Numbered from the stretch's first letter, positions 18,128-27,266 are shown. The stretch is DNA of 64,000 nt from an uncultured Lachnospiraceae bacterium (GCA_910585345.1 CAJUDS010000001.1:62001-126000); one strand, 5' to 3'. The notes: a model not told the origin generated them from the letters alone. Program-made: numbers and translations.

Positions 18128-18227
18128 CACGGAAATCAATTTTCCGTTTTTCGGCACAAATAGATTGATTCGTATTCCAGGTTACGGATATAAGAATCTC
18201 TAAGTGTCCTGAAAATGCAGCGGAATT
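18128..18227 (+). repeat. Dispersed 100-bp repeat, copy 1
   Basis: Aligns without gaps to 32075-32174, with five mismatches in 100 bases. Shared blocks include CACGGAAA, GGCACAAATAGAT and AAGAATCTCTAAGTGTCCTG. Within it, AATCAAT and ATTGATT form an inverted pair around CCG and CGG, so a folded RNA or DNA hairpin is possible. A third, diverged and inverted copy lies at 32258-32342. It encodes no recognisable protein and no transposase is nearby; a MITE-like or structured regulatory element are the options. Confidence 0.85.
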
Positions 18228-18420
18228 GTACTTTTGCCCGGTGTGTGAATAATTTATCTTGCGAAATCCTGACAAGTTCTTTTATCTGAAAACTGCGCAG
18301 AACCAGGCAGGAGCTGATACAGAAACTGTCAATTTGGCAAGTGGGCGTTCGCTGAGGTTGTTACATAAATGTTTATAATTGTTCCTTCATGCGTTTGTCG
18401 TAGTGAAAAAGGAAAATCGG

Positions 18421-18449
18421 TTGCAGGAAAAAGGAAACTTTGATAAAAT
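18421..18449 (+). promoter_or_regulatory. Candidate promoter for the DUF5722 gene
   Basis: TTGCAG (18421-18426), a 17-base spacer, then TAAAAT (18444-18449), 36 bases before the start codon. Confidence 0.55.
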
Positions 18450-18484
18450 AATAAGGACATACACTTATGAAGGAGGAAAAACGT

Positions 18485-20104
18485 ATGAAAATGAAAAAAG
18501 CCTTACGCCTTATGGCGGCAGGTCTTCTTTCTGCTTTGGTGCTGGCAGGCACGGGGGCAGTAAGAAATGGGGCAGATGTGGTTCAGGCCGCAGGCTCTAT
18601 GAACGTTGCGGCTGCGATCAGCGGCAGCAATGTGAATGTGACGGCCAGCGCTACGAGCGCGCCAGTCAGCGACGACGGCATGTTGTATTTGTTTGCGGAG
18701 CCGGTTTACTCTGACGTAATTTCAACCAATGCGCTGGCAACCGCGCCGGCAGCGGCCAACGCAACATTCAGCACACCGCTGAACGCCGACAGTGCGGATT
18801 CCCGCCTCTATGATAAATTTATCGTAGCGGCTGTGCAGGGCGGACAGTATGTACCTTTAAATCCGGGCGCATATATTGTAAATCCGGAGGCAATTGCCAC
18901 ACATACTTTTGCCAGGACTGAGACAGGGCTGAAAGGTCTTTTGATCGATCCTTCCAAGCTGACCAACGGTGAGCTGCAGGATCTGGGTGTAAAGCAGGTG
19001 CTTTACAATATTTCCGTGAACAGGATGCTTGGTCCGACGGATAATCCAAGTTATCCGACGATCAATTATAATTATAACGGAAAGACCTATCAGATGAACG
19101 GTGTTCTTGTGGCAGAATATGAGCATATTTTTGGCACGCTTTCCAAGAACGGTATCCAGATTACGGCGATCTTTTTGAATGAGAACAATGGCAGAAACGG
19201 CCATTTCCTGCATCCGCTTTCCAGAGACGGCTTCGCAAGCCCTCACTATGCGCTCAATACGGCAGAACAGCAGGCTGTGGAAGATCTGGCGGCCGTAGCT
19301 TCTTTCTGTGCGGAGCATTACAGCAACAGCAAAAACGGTAAGGTGGATAACTGGATCGTAGGCAACGAAGTAAACAAGAGATATGAGTGGAACTATGTAA
19401 ATATTTCCGATATTAACGCCTATGCCAACGAGTATGCGGAGGCAGTGCGTATTTGCTATAATGCCATCAAGAGCAAAAACGCCAATGCGCATGTCAATAT
19501 CTGTACCGACCAGCAGTGGGACCGCAATACGCGCGAAGCCGGGAAATATGATGCCAAAGACTTTATCAATGCGTTTAACAATGCCATCGTAGCAGGCGGA
19601 AATATTGACTGGGGTCTGATGAATCATCCCTATCCGGTGCCTTTGACCTGGGCGGCTTACTGGACAGGCGGCGGATATTATAAAAATCTTGTAAAGCATA
19701 ACGAAAACTCTCCTTATGTAACAATGGAGAATATTGAAGTAATGACAGATTATATGTGCAGGCCGGAACTTCTTTCTCCGACTGGCCAGGTGCGCTCCAT
19801 CCAGGTGGGTGCAGGCTATAATACGTCCCAGGGTGAAAACTATGCCTGTGCGGCAATGGTGCTGGCATACCAGCAGGCTGTGAACAATCAGCATATTGAT
19901 ACCTTTATTTTCTCAAGACAGTCTGATATTGCGGAAGAGATTCCACAGGGCCTTGTATATGGCCTGACAAATGTGGACGGAAGCCACAAGACGACATATG
20001 ACTGCTACAAGAACCTGGACGGCCCGCAGGCTGCTGCTTATATCCAGCAGGCGTTGGCGCTCAGAGGGGCTTCCGATCTGAGCCAGGTAATTATTCCCAG
20101 ATAG
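18485..20104 (+). CDS. Secreted DUF5722 protein, glycosidase-like
   Basis: 539 residues. A lysine-rich start and hydrophobic stretch (LMAAGLLSALVLAGTGAV) ending near VQAAG form a signal peptide. The mature part resembles DUF5722, a domain with a TIM-barrel glycoside hydrolase look: DNWIVGNEVNKRYEW (NE pair at the place of an acid/base Glu), MNHPYPVP and IDTFIFSRQSD. AGGAGG at 18471-18476 sets the ATG at 18485. Substrate and activity are not known. The secreted SH3-SGNH gene follows after 43 bases, so the two probably act on the same extracellular polymer. Confidence 0.78.
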   Translation: MKMKKALRLMAAGLLSALVLAGTGAVRNGADVVQAAGSMNVAAAISGSNVNVTASATSAPVSDDGMLYLFAEPVYSDVISTNALATAPAAANATFSTPLNADSADSRLYDKFIVAAVQGGQYVPLNPGAYIVNPEAIATHTFARTETGLKGLLIDPSKLTNGELQDLGVKQVLYNISVNRMLGPTDNPSYPTINYNYNGKTYQMNGVLVAEYEHIFGTLSKNGIQITAIFLNENNGRNGHFLHPLSRDGFASPHYALNTAEQQAVEDLAAVASFCAEHYSNSKNGKVDNWIVGNEVNKRYEWNYVNISDINAYANEYAEAVRICYNAIKSKNANAHVNICTDQQWDRNTREAGKYDAKDFINAFNNAIVAGGNIDWGLMNHPYPVPLTWAAYWTGGGYYKNLVKHNENSPYVTMENIEVMTDYMCRPELLSPTGQVRSIQVGAGYNTSQGENYACAAMVLAYQQAVNNQHIDTFIFSRQSDIAEEIPQGLVYGLTNVDGSHKTTYDCYKNLDGPQAAAYIQQALALRGASDLSQVIIPR

Positions 20105-20147
20105 TATTTGAGGGCGACAGATCAAGTCAGATGGAGAACAACGTGGT

Positions 20148-21143
20148 ATGAAACGGAACATGGCGGTGCTGTCTGGCGGAATGCTGCTGGGCCTGTGCTG
20201 CTTCTTCGGAAGCGGCGTACAGGCCCATGCAGAAGAGGCCATACAGAATCAGACAATTGAAAATGCAGCAGGCGCGGAAAGAGAATTTCTTGTGGATATG
20301 TCGATGTATGTGACAATGAAAACAGACACACAAGTGCATATTCAGCCAGGCACATCGTGGGATGCGATCGGAACACTGCAGGCAGGACAGCCGGCCATTG
20401 TTACGGGAAAGACTGACAATGGCTGGACACAGATTTATTATGCAGGAATGATTGGTTATATTCCCGGCGATGTGACGCAGCCGTATGAGATTCCGGGTCC
20501 GACAATATGGAGAGAGATTTCCATTGCGGGGGACATTAAAATCAATGCACTGGGGGACAGCATTACGTATGGAGACAAACTGGCGGACACAGCCATGTCG
20601 TTTCCCAATGTGGTCAGTGCAAAAGCAGGAGCCGTCGTTTTGCGCAATTACGGCTGGAATGGTTCCAGTGTTGCAGGACCGCATCCGGACAGACTGATTG
20701 ACCGTTATCCTTTTATGGAGCGTGATGCCAATCTGGTTTTGGTGCTTGGCGGCACCAATGATTACGGAGGCTATCATGAACAGGGAACGGTAATCGGCAA
20801 ACTGGGAGATGTGACGCCGGATACATTTTACGGCAGCCTGAATCTGATGATGTGCGGTTTGAAGCAGATGTATCCTGATGCGGAGATTGTGTTTATGACG
20901 CCTTTGCGGCGTGCAGGATATTTGCGCAGAAATAAAAACGGATATCTCCTGAACCAGTATGTATTTGCCATACAGGATGCGGCGTCTTTTTGGGGAATCC
21001 GTGTTATCGATCTGTTTAATGAGCCGGAGTTGGATTTTTCCAGTAAAGCTTCCTATCTTGTAGACGGCCTTCATCCCAATGCGACGGGACATGCATTAGT
21101 AGGCGCCTGTGTGTACCGAAAGTTGTTTGAAAATCCCTATTAA
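20148..21143 (+). CDS. Secreted SH3-SGNH/GDSL hydrolase
   Basis: 331 residues with an N-terminal signal (GGMLLGLCCFFGSGVQAHA). Residues about 55-110 form a bacterial SH3-like domain (VHIQPGTSWDAIGTLQAGQ...WTQIYYAGMIGYIPGD). The SGNH esterase domain follows with all four blocks: ALGDSITYG (Ser), NYGWNGS (Gly/Asn region), VLGGTNDYGG and VDGLHPNATGH (Asp, His). Such enzymes remove acyl groups from polysaccharides or peptidoglycan, and the SH3 domain suggests cell-wall binding. A strong terminator ends the two-gene unit. Confidence 0.87.
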   Translation: MKRNMAVLSGGMLLGLCCFFGSGVQAHAEEAIQNQTIENAAGAEREFLVDMSMYVTMKTDTQVHIQPGTSWDAIGTLQAGQPAIVTGKTDNGWTQIYYAGMIGYIPGDVTQPYEIPGPTIWREISIAGDIKINALGDSITYGDKLADTAMSFPNVVSAKAGAVVLRNYGWNGSSVAGPHPDRLIDRYPFMERDANLVLVLGGTNDYGGYHEQGTVIGKLGDVTPDTFYGSLNLMMCGLKQMYPDAEIVFMTPLRRAGYLRRNKNGYLLNQYVFAIQDAASFWGIRVIDLFNEPELDFSSKASYLVDGLHPNATGHALVGACVYRKLFENPY

Positions 21144-21154
21144 AGAAAATAAGC

Positions 21155-21191
21155 AAAAGGCAGACCGCAGGTTATGCGGTCTGCCTTTTTT
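21155..21191 (+). terminator. Intrinsic terminator after the SGNH hydrolase gene
   Basis: The 15-base arms AAAAGGCAGACCGCA and TGCGGTCTGCCTTTT surround a five-base loop and are followed by T residues. It could act on both strands. Confidence 0.92.
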
Positions 21192-21328
21192 GGGGCTTAA
21201 TCTTCACCCGGACAGGCGCTGGTGCCGCGGGCACCGGCAGAAAGCTGGGTGAGATTCTGCAGGAGCTGGAACAGGTAGGAGAGCTCAAAGAGTTTCAATA
21301 AGAGTTATTTAGAGAAGGAGGAAAAGGG

Positions 21329-22888
21329 ATGGCAAAGTATGTAATGGCGCTGGATGCGGGGACGACAAGCAACAGATGTATCCTGTTCAATGAAAAGGGG
21401 GAAATGTGCAGTGTGGCGCAGAAGGAATTTACGCAGTATTTTCCGAAGCCGGGCTGGGTGGAACATGATGCCAGTGAGATCTGGTCCACACAATTAGGGG
21501 TAGCCGTGGAGGCTATGTCAAAAATCGGAGCTACGGCGGCGGACATTGCGGCGATCGGTATTACCAACCAGCGCGAGACGGCCATTGTGTGGGATAAGGA
21601 GACAGGAGAGCCGGTATATCATGCGATTGTGTGGCAGTGCAGACGTACTTCAGAGTACTGTGATTCGCTGAAAGAAAAGGGGCTTACCGATTCGTTCCGG
21701 GAAAAGACGGGGCTTGTCATTGACGCCTATTTCTCGGCAACGAAGGTAAAATGGATTCTTGATAATGTGGAAGGGGCAAGAGAAAAAGCAGAGGAAGGAA
21801 AACTGCTCTTTGGTACGGTGGAAACATGGCTGATCTGGAAACTGACAAAAGGAAAGGTGCATGTAACGGATTATTCCAATGCGTCCAGAACAATGCTGTT
21901 TAATATTAAGGAATTAAAATGGGATCAGGAGATTTTGCAGGAGCTGGATATTCCGGAGTGTATGCTTCCCGAAGCAAAACCATCCAGCTGTGTGTATGGC
22001 GAAGCGGATCCGTCCTTCTTTGGCGGACCGATATCCATTGGCGGTGCGGCCGGTGATCAGCAGTCCGCTTTGTTCGGACAGACATGCTTTACGGAAGGAG
22101 AGGCAAAAAATACTTACGGTACAGGATGCTTTCTTTTGATGAACACAGGGGAGAAGCCCGTATATTCCCAAAACGGTCTTGTGACTACCATTGCCTGGGG
22201 TCTTGACGGCAAAGTAAACTATGCTCTGGAAGGTTCTATTTTTGTGGCGGGCGCGGCAGTACAGTGGCTGCGGGATGAAATGCGGCTGATCGATACATCG
22301 CCGGATTCGGAATATATGGCGTCTAAAGTAAAAGACACCAATGGCTGCTATGTGGTTCCTGCATTTACAGGACTGGGGGCGCCGCACTGGGACCAGTATG
22401 CGAGAGGCACGATTGTAGGCATTACGCGTGGCGTGAATAAGTATCATGTGATCCGTGCGACGCTGGAATCGCTGGCATATCAGGTCAATGATGTCATTGC
22501 AGCCATGCAGGCTGATTCCGGTATTACGCTGAGCGCTCTGAAGGTTGACGGCGGTGCATGCGCCAATAATTTCCTGATGCAGTTTCAGGCCGATGTAATC
22601 AATGCGCCGGTAAACAGACCTGTTTGTGTGGAAACGACGGCAATGGGCGCCGCTTATCTGGCAGGCCTTGCAGTGGGCTATTGGAAGAGCAAAGAAGATG
22701 TTGTCAAAAACTGGCAGATCGACAGAGTATTCAAACCGGAGATGTCGGAAGATGCGCGCCAGAAGGCGGTAAAGGGCTGGAACAAAGCGGTCAGATGGTC
22801 TTATGGATGGGCGAAAGAAAGCGAAAGCAAAGACAAAGTAAAGGCAGGATGCGATTCCGTGGACATAAAAGAACATTTGAACGAATAG
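21329..22888 (+). CDS. glpK: Glycerol kinase
   Basis: A 519-residue FGGY-family kinase making sn-glycerol 3-phosphate. The N-terminal phosphate motif is LDAGTTSNRCILFNEKGE; TNQRETAIVWDKETGEPVYHAIVWQ binds glycerol; NTYGTGCFLLMNTGEKP and KVDGGACANNFLMQFQADV are typical of GlpK. GGAGG precedes the ATG. First gene of an apparent glycerol operon with the FAD enzymes downstream; no glycerol facilitator gene is in the window. Confidence 0.96.
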   Translation: MAKYVMALDAGTTSNRCILFNEKGEMCSVAQKEFTQYFPKPGWVEHDASEIWSTQLGVAVEAMSKIGATAADIAAIGITNQRETAIVWDKETGEPVYHAIVWQCRRTSEYCDSLKEKGLTDSFREKTGLVIDAYFSATKVKWILDNVEGAREKAEEGKLLFGTVETWLIWKLTKGKVHVTDYSNASRTMLFNIKELKWDQEILQELDIPECMLPEAKPSSCVYGEADPSFFGGPISIGGAAGDQQSALFGQTCFTEGEAKNTYGTGCFLLMNTGEKPVYSQNGLVTTIAWGLDGKVNYALEGSIFVAGAAVQWLRDEMRLIDTSPDSEYMASKVKDTNGCYVVPAFTGLGAPHWDQYARGTIVGITRGVNKYHVIRATLESLAYQVNDVIAAMQADSGITLSALKVDGGACANNFLMQFQADVINAPVNRPVCVETTAMGAAYLAGLAVGYWKSKEDVVKNWQIDRVFKPEMSEDARQKAVKGWNKAVRWSYGWAKESESKDKVKAGCDSVDIKEHLNE

Positions 22889-23038
22889 AAACTGTATAGA
22901 GAGATATATGAGAAGGAGAGTCCGGCATGCGGCATGCAGGGAATGCATGTCTGCTGCCTGACTTTGCTTTGGAGATAGGTATTTGCGGCTTGAAATTTCA
23001 CAGAGCGGCTTGCTTTAGGATAGATAGGAGGATGCATA

Positions 23039-24496
23039 ATGTATGATATCTGTATTATAGGTGCAGGTGTGACAGGCTGTGCGGTGGCGAGAGAACTGTC
23101 CCGGTATGAAGCGAAGGTTTGTGTCATTGAAAAATGCGAGGACGTGTGCTGTGGGACTTCAAAGGCCAACAGTGCGATTGTGCATGCCGGATTTGACGCG
23201 CCGGAAGGTTCCCTGATGGCGCGTATGAACGTAGAGGGAAACCGGATGATGGACCGTCTTGCGAGAGAGCTGGATTTCCCATTCAGAAGAAACGGTTCGC
23301 TTGTCGTCTGCATGAATGAGGAGGATTTACCGGGTCTGCAGGCGTTGTATGACAGGGGGATGAAAAACGGTGTGGAAGGACTGCGTATCCTCTCCGGCGA
23401 AGAGGCGCGGGAAATGGAACCGAATCTGTCTGACGCGCTGGCGGGCGCTTTATATGCACCGAGCGGAGGAATTGTCTGTCCGTTTGGGATGACGATTGCA
23501 CTGGCGGAAAATGCCAATGTCAACGGCGTGGAATTTCAATTTGATACGGAAGTTGTAAAAATACGGAAAGAAGAACAATATTACGGGATTGAGACCAACC
23601 GGGGTCTGGTAGAGAGCCGCTATGTGGTCAACGCAGCCGGTGTATATGCCGATGTGATACACAACATGGTAAGCGGGCGAAAAATAAAGATTACACCCAG
23701 ACGGGGCGACTATTATCTGCTCGATCATAGTGCGGGAAATCATGTAACGCGGACAATTTTCCAGCTTCCGACCAGACTTGGCAAAGGCGTTCTCGTATCG
23801 CCGACCGTTCATGGCAATCTGATCGTCGGACCTACGGCGATTGACGTGGAGGACAGAGAGGGAACGAATACGACGAGAGAGGGGATGGATGAGCTGGCCG
23901 TGAAAGCAGGCATGACGGTGAAAAATCTGCCGCTGGGGCAGGTCATCACTTCTTTTGCCGGACTGCGCGCCCATGAGGAAGGACATGAGTTTATCATTGG
24001 CGAGGCGGAGGATGCAAAACAATTTATCGATGCGGCAGGCATTGAATCCCCGGGTCTTTCCAGCGCGCCGGCGATCGGCGTAATGGTGGCAAAGCTGCTG
24101 CGCGAGAGAATGGGTCTGTGGGAAAAGGAAGGTTTTATCCCGGAGCGCAAAGGGATCCTGAATCCTGCAGAGCTTGGCATGGAGGAGAGGAATGCACTGA
24201 TCCGGGAAAAACCTGCGTACGGTACAATCGTCTGCCGCTGCGAGTCTGTGACGGAAGGTGAGCTGATAGATGCGATTCACAGGCCTGTAGGAGCGAGATC
24301 GCTGGACGGCATAAAAAGGCGGACAAGAACGGGCATGGGAAGGTGCCAGGCAGGCTTTTGCAGTCCGCGGACGATGGAAATACTGGCCCGTGAGCTTGGT
24401 ATGGGCATGGAAGAGATTACCAAGTGCGGCGGCAGTTCTGCAGTCGTGATGGGGCGGACAAAAGAAAGTATGGGAAAAGGAGGGCAGGGTCTGTGA
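23039..24496 (+). CDS. FAD-dependent glycerol-3-phosphate dehydrogenase-like oxidoreductase with BFD-type Cys cluster
   Basis: 485 residues. The N-terminal Rossmann motif IIGAGVTGCAVARELSRYEAKVCVIEK binds FAD, and the DAO/GlpA-like core runs to about residue 370. The C-terminal part has a Cys pattern typical of BFD-like [2Fe-2S] domains: VCRCESVTEGEL ... GMGRCQAGFCSP. This GlpA/LhgO-like layout, with glpK upstream and a FAD reductase plus DUF1667 protein downstream, is the anaerobic glycerol-3-phosphate oxidation set of Clostridia. The stop overlaps the next start. Confidence 0.86.
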   Translation: MYDICIIGAGVTGCAVARELSRYEAKVCVIEKCEDVCCGTSKANSAIVHAGFDAPEGSLMARMNVEGNRMMDRLARELDFPFRRNGSLVVCMNEEDLPGLQALYDRGMKNGVEGLRILSGEEAREMEPNLSDALAGALYAPSGGIVCPFGMTIALAENANVNGVEFQFDTEVVKIRKEEQYYGIETNRGLVESRYVVNAAGVYADVIHNMVSGRKIKITPRRGDYYLLDHSAGNHVTRTIFQLPTRLGKGVLVSPTVHGNLIVGPTAIDVEDREGTNTTREGMDELAVKAGMTVKNLPLGQVITSFAGLRAHEEGHEFIIGEAEDAKQFIDAAGIESPGLSSAPAIGVMVAKLLRERMGLWEKEGFIPERKGILNPAELGMEERNALIREKPAYGTIVCRCESVTEGELIDAIHRPVGARSLDGIKRRTRTGMGRCQAGFCSPRTMEILARELGMGMEEITKCGGSSAVVMGRTKESMGKGGQGL

Positions 24497-25758
24497 GATC
24501 ATATGATATTGTAGTGATCGGCGGGGGACCCGCCGGGCTTGCCGCGGCAGCGTCTGCCAGGAAAGAAGGCATTGACAGTATTTTGATTCTGGAAAGGGAT
24601 AAGGAACTGGGAGGGATTCTGAACCAGTGTATTCATAACGGATTTGGCCTTCATACGTTTCAGGAAGAACTAACAGGACCGGAATATGCGGGACGTTTTA
24701 TTGATATTGTGAAAGAACTGGGCATTCCGTATGCGCTGCATACGATGGTAATGGGTATCAGCCGGGAAAAAGTTGTAACGGCTATGAACCGTGAGGAGGG
24801 TATGTTCCAGATACAGGCCGGGGCGGTGATATTGGCAATGGGCTGCCGGGAGCGTTCCAGAGGCGCGCTCAATATACCGGGTTATCGTCCGGCAGGTATC
24901 TTTTCCGCCGGTACGGCGCAGCGTCTTGTGAATATGGAAGGCTGCATGCCGGGCAGAGAGGTGGTGATCCTGGGCTCAGGAGATATCGGACTGATTATGG
25001 CAAGGCGTATGACACTGGAAGGCGCAAAGGTGAAAGTGGTGGCGGAACTGATGCCCTATTCCGGCGGCCTGAAACGGAATATTGTGCAGTGTCTGGACGA
25101 TTACGGAATACCGCTGAAGCTGTGTCATACGGTTGTGGATATCAGGGGGAAGGAACGCCTGCAGGGAATCACACTGGCGCAGGTGGATGAAAAGGGCAGA
25201 CCGATTCCCGGTACGCAGGAGGAGTATTCCTGCGATACGCTGCTGTTGTCGGTAGGTCTGATTCCGGAAAACGAGCTGTCCAGAGATATGGGCGTGGAGA
25301 TGGACCCTGTCACATCGGGCCCGGTAGTCAATGAAAGTCTGGAAACGAGTATTCCGGGCGTATTTGCCTGCGGGAATGTGCTCCATGTGCATGATCTGGT
25401 GGATTATGTGTCGCAGGAGGCAGGCAGGGCGGGGACAAACGCGGCCGCATTTGTCAGAGGAGAACTGCACAAGGACAGCGGCAGAACGATCCGTATCATT
25501 GCCACGGAAGGCGTACGGTATACGGTTCCGCGCTATATCGACGATGCCAGAATGGAGCGGCTGCTGACAGTACGGTTCCGCGTGGGCGCCGTGTTCCGTG
25601 ATTCGTATATTAGCGTATATTATAACGACGAACGGGTGATGCACAGAAAGAAGCGGATTATGGCGCCGGGAGAAATGGAGGAAGTCGTTCTGCAGAAAGA
25701 AAAGACTGCGTCATACCCGGATTTGGAGCGCATTACCATAAAGATAGAAAAGGAGTGA
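24493..25758 (+). CDS. FAD/NAD(P)-dependent oxidoreductase of the glycerol operon
   Basis: 421 residues with a GTG start overlapping the upstream stop (GTGA); AAGGAGGG lies about eight bases upstream and fixes this start over ATGs inside the previous gene. Two dinucleotide motifs are visible: IVVIGGGPAGLAAAASA (FAD) and VVILGSGDIGLIMARRM (NAD(P)H), plus the C-terminal FAD contact GVFACGNVLHVHDLVDYVSQEAG. It is probably the electron-transfer partner of the preceding dehydrogenase, moving electrons to a nicotinamide or other carrier. Confidence 0.87.
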   Translation: MRSYDIVVIGGGPAGLAAAASARKEGIDSILILERDKELGGILNQCIHNGFGLHTFQEELTGPEYAGRFIDIVKELGIPYALHTMVMGISREKVVTAMNREEGMFQIQAGAVILAMGCRERSRGALNIPGYRPAGIFSAGTAQRLVNMEGCMPGREVVILGSGDIGLIMARRMTLEGAKVKVVAELMPYSGGLKRNIVQCLDDYGIPLKLCHTVVDIRGKERLQGITLAQVDEKGRPIPGTQEEYSCDTLLLSVGLIPENELSRDMGVEMDPVTSGPVVNESLETSIPGVFACGNVLHVHDLVDYVSQEAGRAGTNAAAFVRGELHKDSGRTIRIIATEGVRYTVPRYIDDARMERLLTVRFRVGAVFRDSYISVYYNDERVMHRKKRIMAPGEMEEVVLQKEKTASYPDLERITIKIEKE

Positions 25759-25764
25759 CGCACT

Positions 25765-26130
25765 ATGGAAAAAAAGGAACTGGTTTGCATCGGCTGTCCT
25801 ATGGGCTGTCCTGTCACGGTGACGATGGAAGGAAATGAGATTACGGATATCACAGGCAACACATGTCCGCGGGGAAGGACATATGCGGAAAAAGAAGTGA
25901 CAAACCCCACCCGAATCGTGACTTCAACCGTGCGGGTAGCGGGCGGTGACAGGCCGTTTATCTCCGTAAAGACAAAAGAGGATATTCCCAAGGAAAAGAT
26001 CTTTGACTGTATGCAGGAGATCAACGGCATCACCGTAAAAGCGCCGGTGAAGATCGGCGATGTGGTTCTGGAAAATGCGGCCGGTACAGGCGTGCCGGTG
26101 ATCGCGACAAAAGCGGCGGCGGTTGTATAA
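25765..26130 (+). CDS. DUF1667 cysteine-rich protein
   Basis: A 121-residue protein with CIGCPMGCP near the N-terminus and TCPRGRTYAEKE after it: four Cys likely to bind an Fe-S cluster or metal. DUF1667 proteins regularly follow the GlpA-like and FAD oxidoreductase genes in Clostridia, so it is probably a small redox or assembly subunit of that complex. It starts six bases after the previous stop. It ends convergent with the LacI gene. Confidence 0.85.
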   Translation: MEKKELVCIGCPMGCPVTVTMEGNEITDITGNTCPRGRTYAEKEVTNPTRIVTSTVRVAGGDRPFISVKTKEDIPKEKIFDCMQEINGITVKAPVKIGDVVLENAAGTGVPVIATKAAAVV

Positions 26131-26141
26131 AGTCTGTGCGT

Positions 26142-27200
26142 TTAGAGCGGTTGGTCAGACTGTGGGCGCTGCCTTTCCGTAGTTTCGCGACGCTTTAAGA
26201 CGGGGGTAACCATTCTGTGCACCGGTTCCTTTAAGGGAACCGGTTTTCTTTTTTTGCGTTCGTTCATCTGTTCCACAAGGAGATTTACCGTTTCATATGC
26301 GATTTTGTCAATCTGCTGTCCTACGGTACTGATCGGGATGACTGCCTCTGTGGCAATAGGGGAGTCATCGAAACCAACGATCAGATAGTCGTCCGGCAGA
26401 GTACCGTATTTCCCGATCAGAAGATTCAGAAGGATATTGGCATGGGTGTCATTGGAGACAAAGATTCCTTTTTTCTGCCCGGAATAACATGTTTCCAGTT
26501 CCTGCAGGATGTCTTTCATGTTTTTCTGCGCCAGATCATAACGATTTCCCATAACCTTGTAAATGATCCGGTTTACCAGTCCTTTTTCCTTACAGATATC
26601 CTGAAATCCGCGGATACGTCCGTAAGCGGGTACATCCGGCGAAGTGGGGGAGTTGATATGGATGAAAATATCACAATTATGCTTTGCGAGCAGACTGGTA
26701 GCCTGTATACCGCCCATGTAATTGTCGGTATTGACACTGCATACATATTGATCTTCCCGTTCAATCGTGACGATGGGAAGCTGGAGAGCCGCCAGTTCCC
26801 GGGAAGAGATTGTGTCGCTGAGAATGATCAGTCCTTCGATCTGATAGGCAAGCAGTTCTTTGATATAGCGTCTCTCTGCGTCCTCATCTTCGTTTCCTAT
26901 GAAGACAAGAAACTTATAGCCGAATTTCTCGTAAGTGAGCAGAATCTGGTTCAACATTTCAGAATAATAGTGGTTGAACAGGTTTGGAATGATGATGCCG
27001 ATAAACTCAGTGTATCCGCTGGCAAGGATACGGGCGACTTTATTTTCTTTATAATTCAGCGCAACCAGTGCATTGGCTATGATCTCCTGATTTTCCAGCG
27101 TCAGGGAATCGGGATCGTTAAAATATCTGGAAATCGTAGTTTTGGAGAAATCGGTGTATTTTGCAATGTCGCTGAAAGTTATATTTTTTTTCTGTCTCAT
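26142..27200 (-). CDS. LacI family transcriptional repressor of the adjacent fructan/sucrose locus
   Basis: 352 residues. The N-terminal LacI helix-turn-helix (ITFSDIAKYTDFSKTTISRYFNDPDSLT) is followed by a periplasmic-binding-protein-like sensor (FIGIIIPNLFNHYYSEMLNQIL, DDYLIVGFDDSPIATEAVIPISTVGQQ). The start at 27200 has GAGGAC upstream. It is divergent from the ABC importer and GH32 genes, with a 34-bp palindrome between, so local sugar-responsive repression is the likely role. The inducer is unknown. Its 3' coding end contains a terminator for the opposite strand. Confidence 0.92.
   Translation of the reverse strand: MRQKKNITFSDIAKYTDFSKTTISRYFNDPDSLTLENQEIIANALVALNYKENKVARILASGYTEFIGIIIPNLFNHYYSEMLNQILLTYEKFGYKFLVFIGNEDEDAERRYIKELLAYQIEGLIILSDTISSRELAALQLPIVTIEREDQYVCSVNTDNYMGGIQATSLLAKHNCDIFIHINSPTSPDVPAYGRIRGFQDICKEKGLVNRIIYKVMGNRYDLAQKNMKDILQELETCYSGQKKGIFVSNDTHANILLNLLIGKYGTLPDDYLIVGFDDSPIATEAVIPISTVGQQIDKIAYETVNLLVEQMNERKKRKPVPLKEPVHRMVTPVLKRRETTERQRPQSDQPL
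26221..26255 (+). terminator. Plus-strand terminator inside the LacI 3' coding region
   Basis: ACCGGTTCC and GGAACCGGT form a nine-base stem around a six-base loop, followed by TTTTC and seven T. It would end plus-strand transcription of the glycerol operon about 90 bases after the DUF1667 stop while being read as codons of the convergent repressor gene. Confidence 0.75.
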
Positions 27201-27237
27201 TATAATTGTCCTCTTTTTATTGTACAGATCATAAAAT

Positions 27238-27266
27238 AGTATAGCAAACGAACTGCAGCGCCACAA
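27238..27266 (-). promoter_or_regulatory. Promoter of the LacI repressor gene
   Basis: On the minus strand TTGTGG (27261-27266) and TATACT (27238-27243) are separated by 17 bases. The -35 box lies four bases from the palindromic operator, so self-repression is plausible. Confidence 0.65.

Larger units (their letters stand above)
17895..18484. other. Divergent intergenic region rqcH / DUF5722 gene
   Basis: About 590 bases without a supported gene. It holds a small hairpin in the rqcH leader (ATGCC and GGCAT arms near 17946-17961), copy 1 of a 100-bp dispersed repeat (18128-18227), a short recurring motif near 18378-18400, and the promoter of the secreted DUF5722 gene (18421-18449). An open frame running from inside rqcH through this stretch has no homology or start signal. 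Confidence 0.6.

Noticed and set aside
17577..18203. Plus-strand open frame running from inside rqcH to the repeat
   Set aside because: No start signal; its end (GTNRLIRIPGYGYKNL) is just the translated repeat, shared with 31878-32150, and the base changes between copies are all non-silent.
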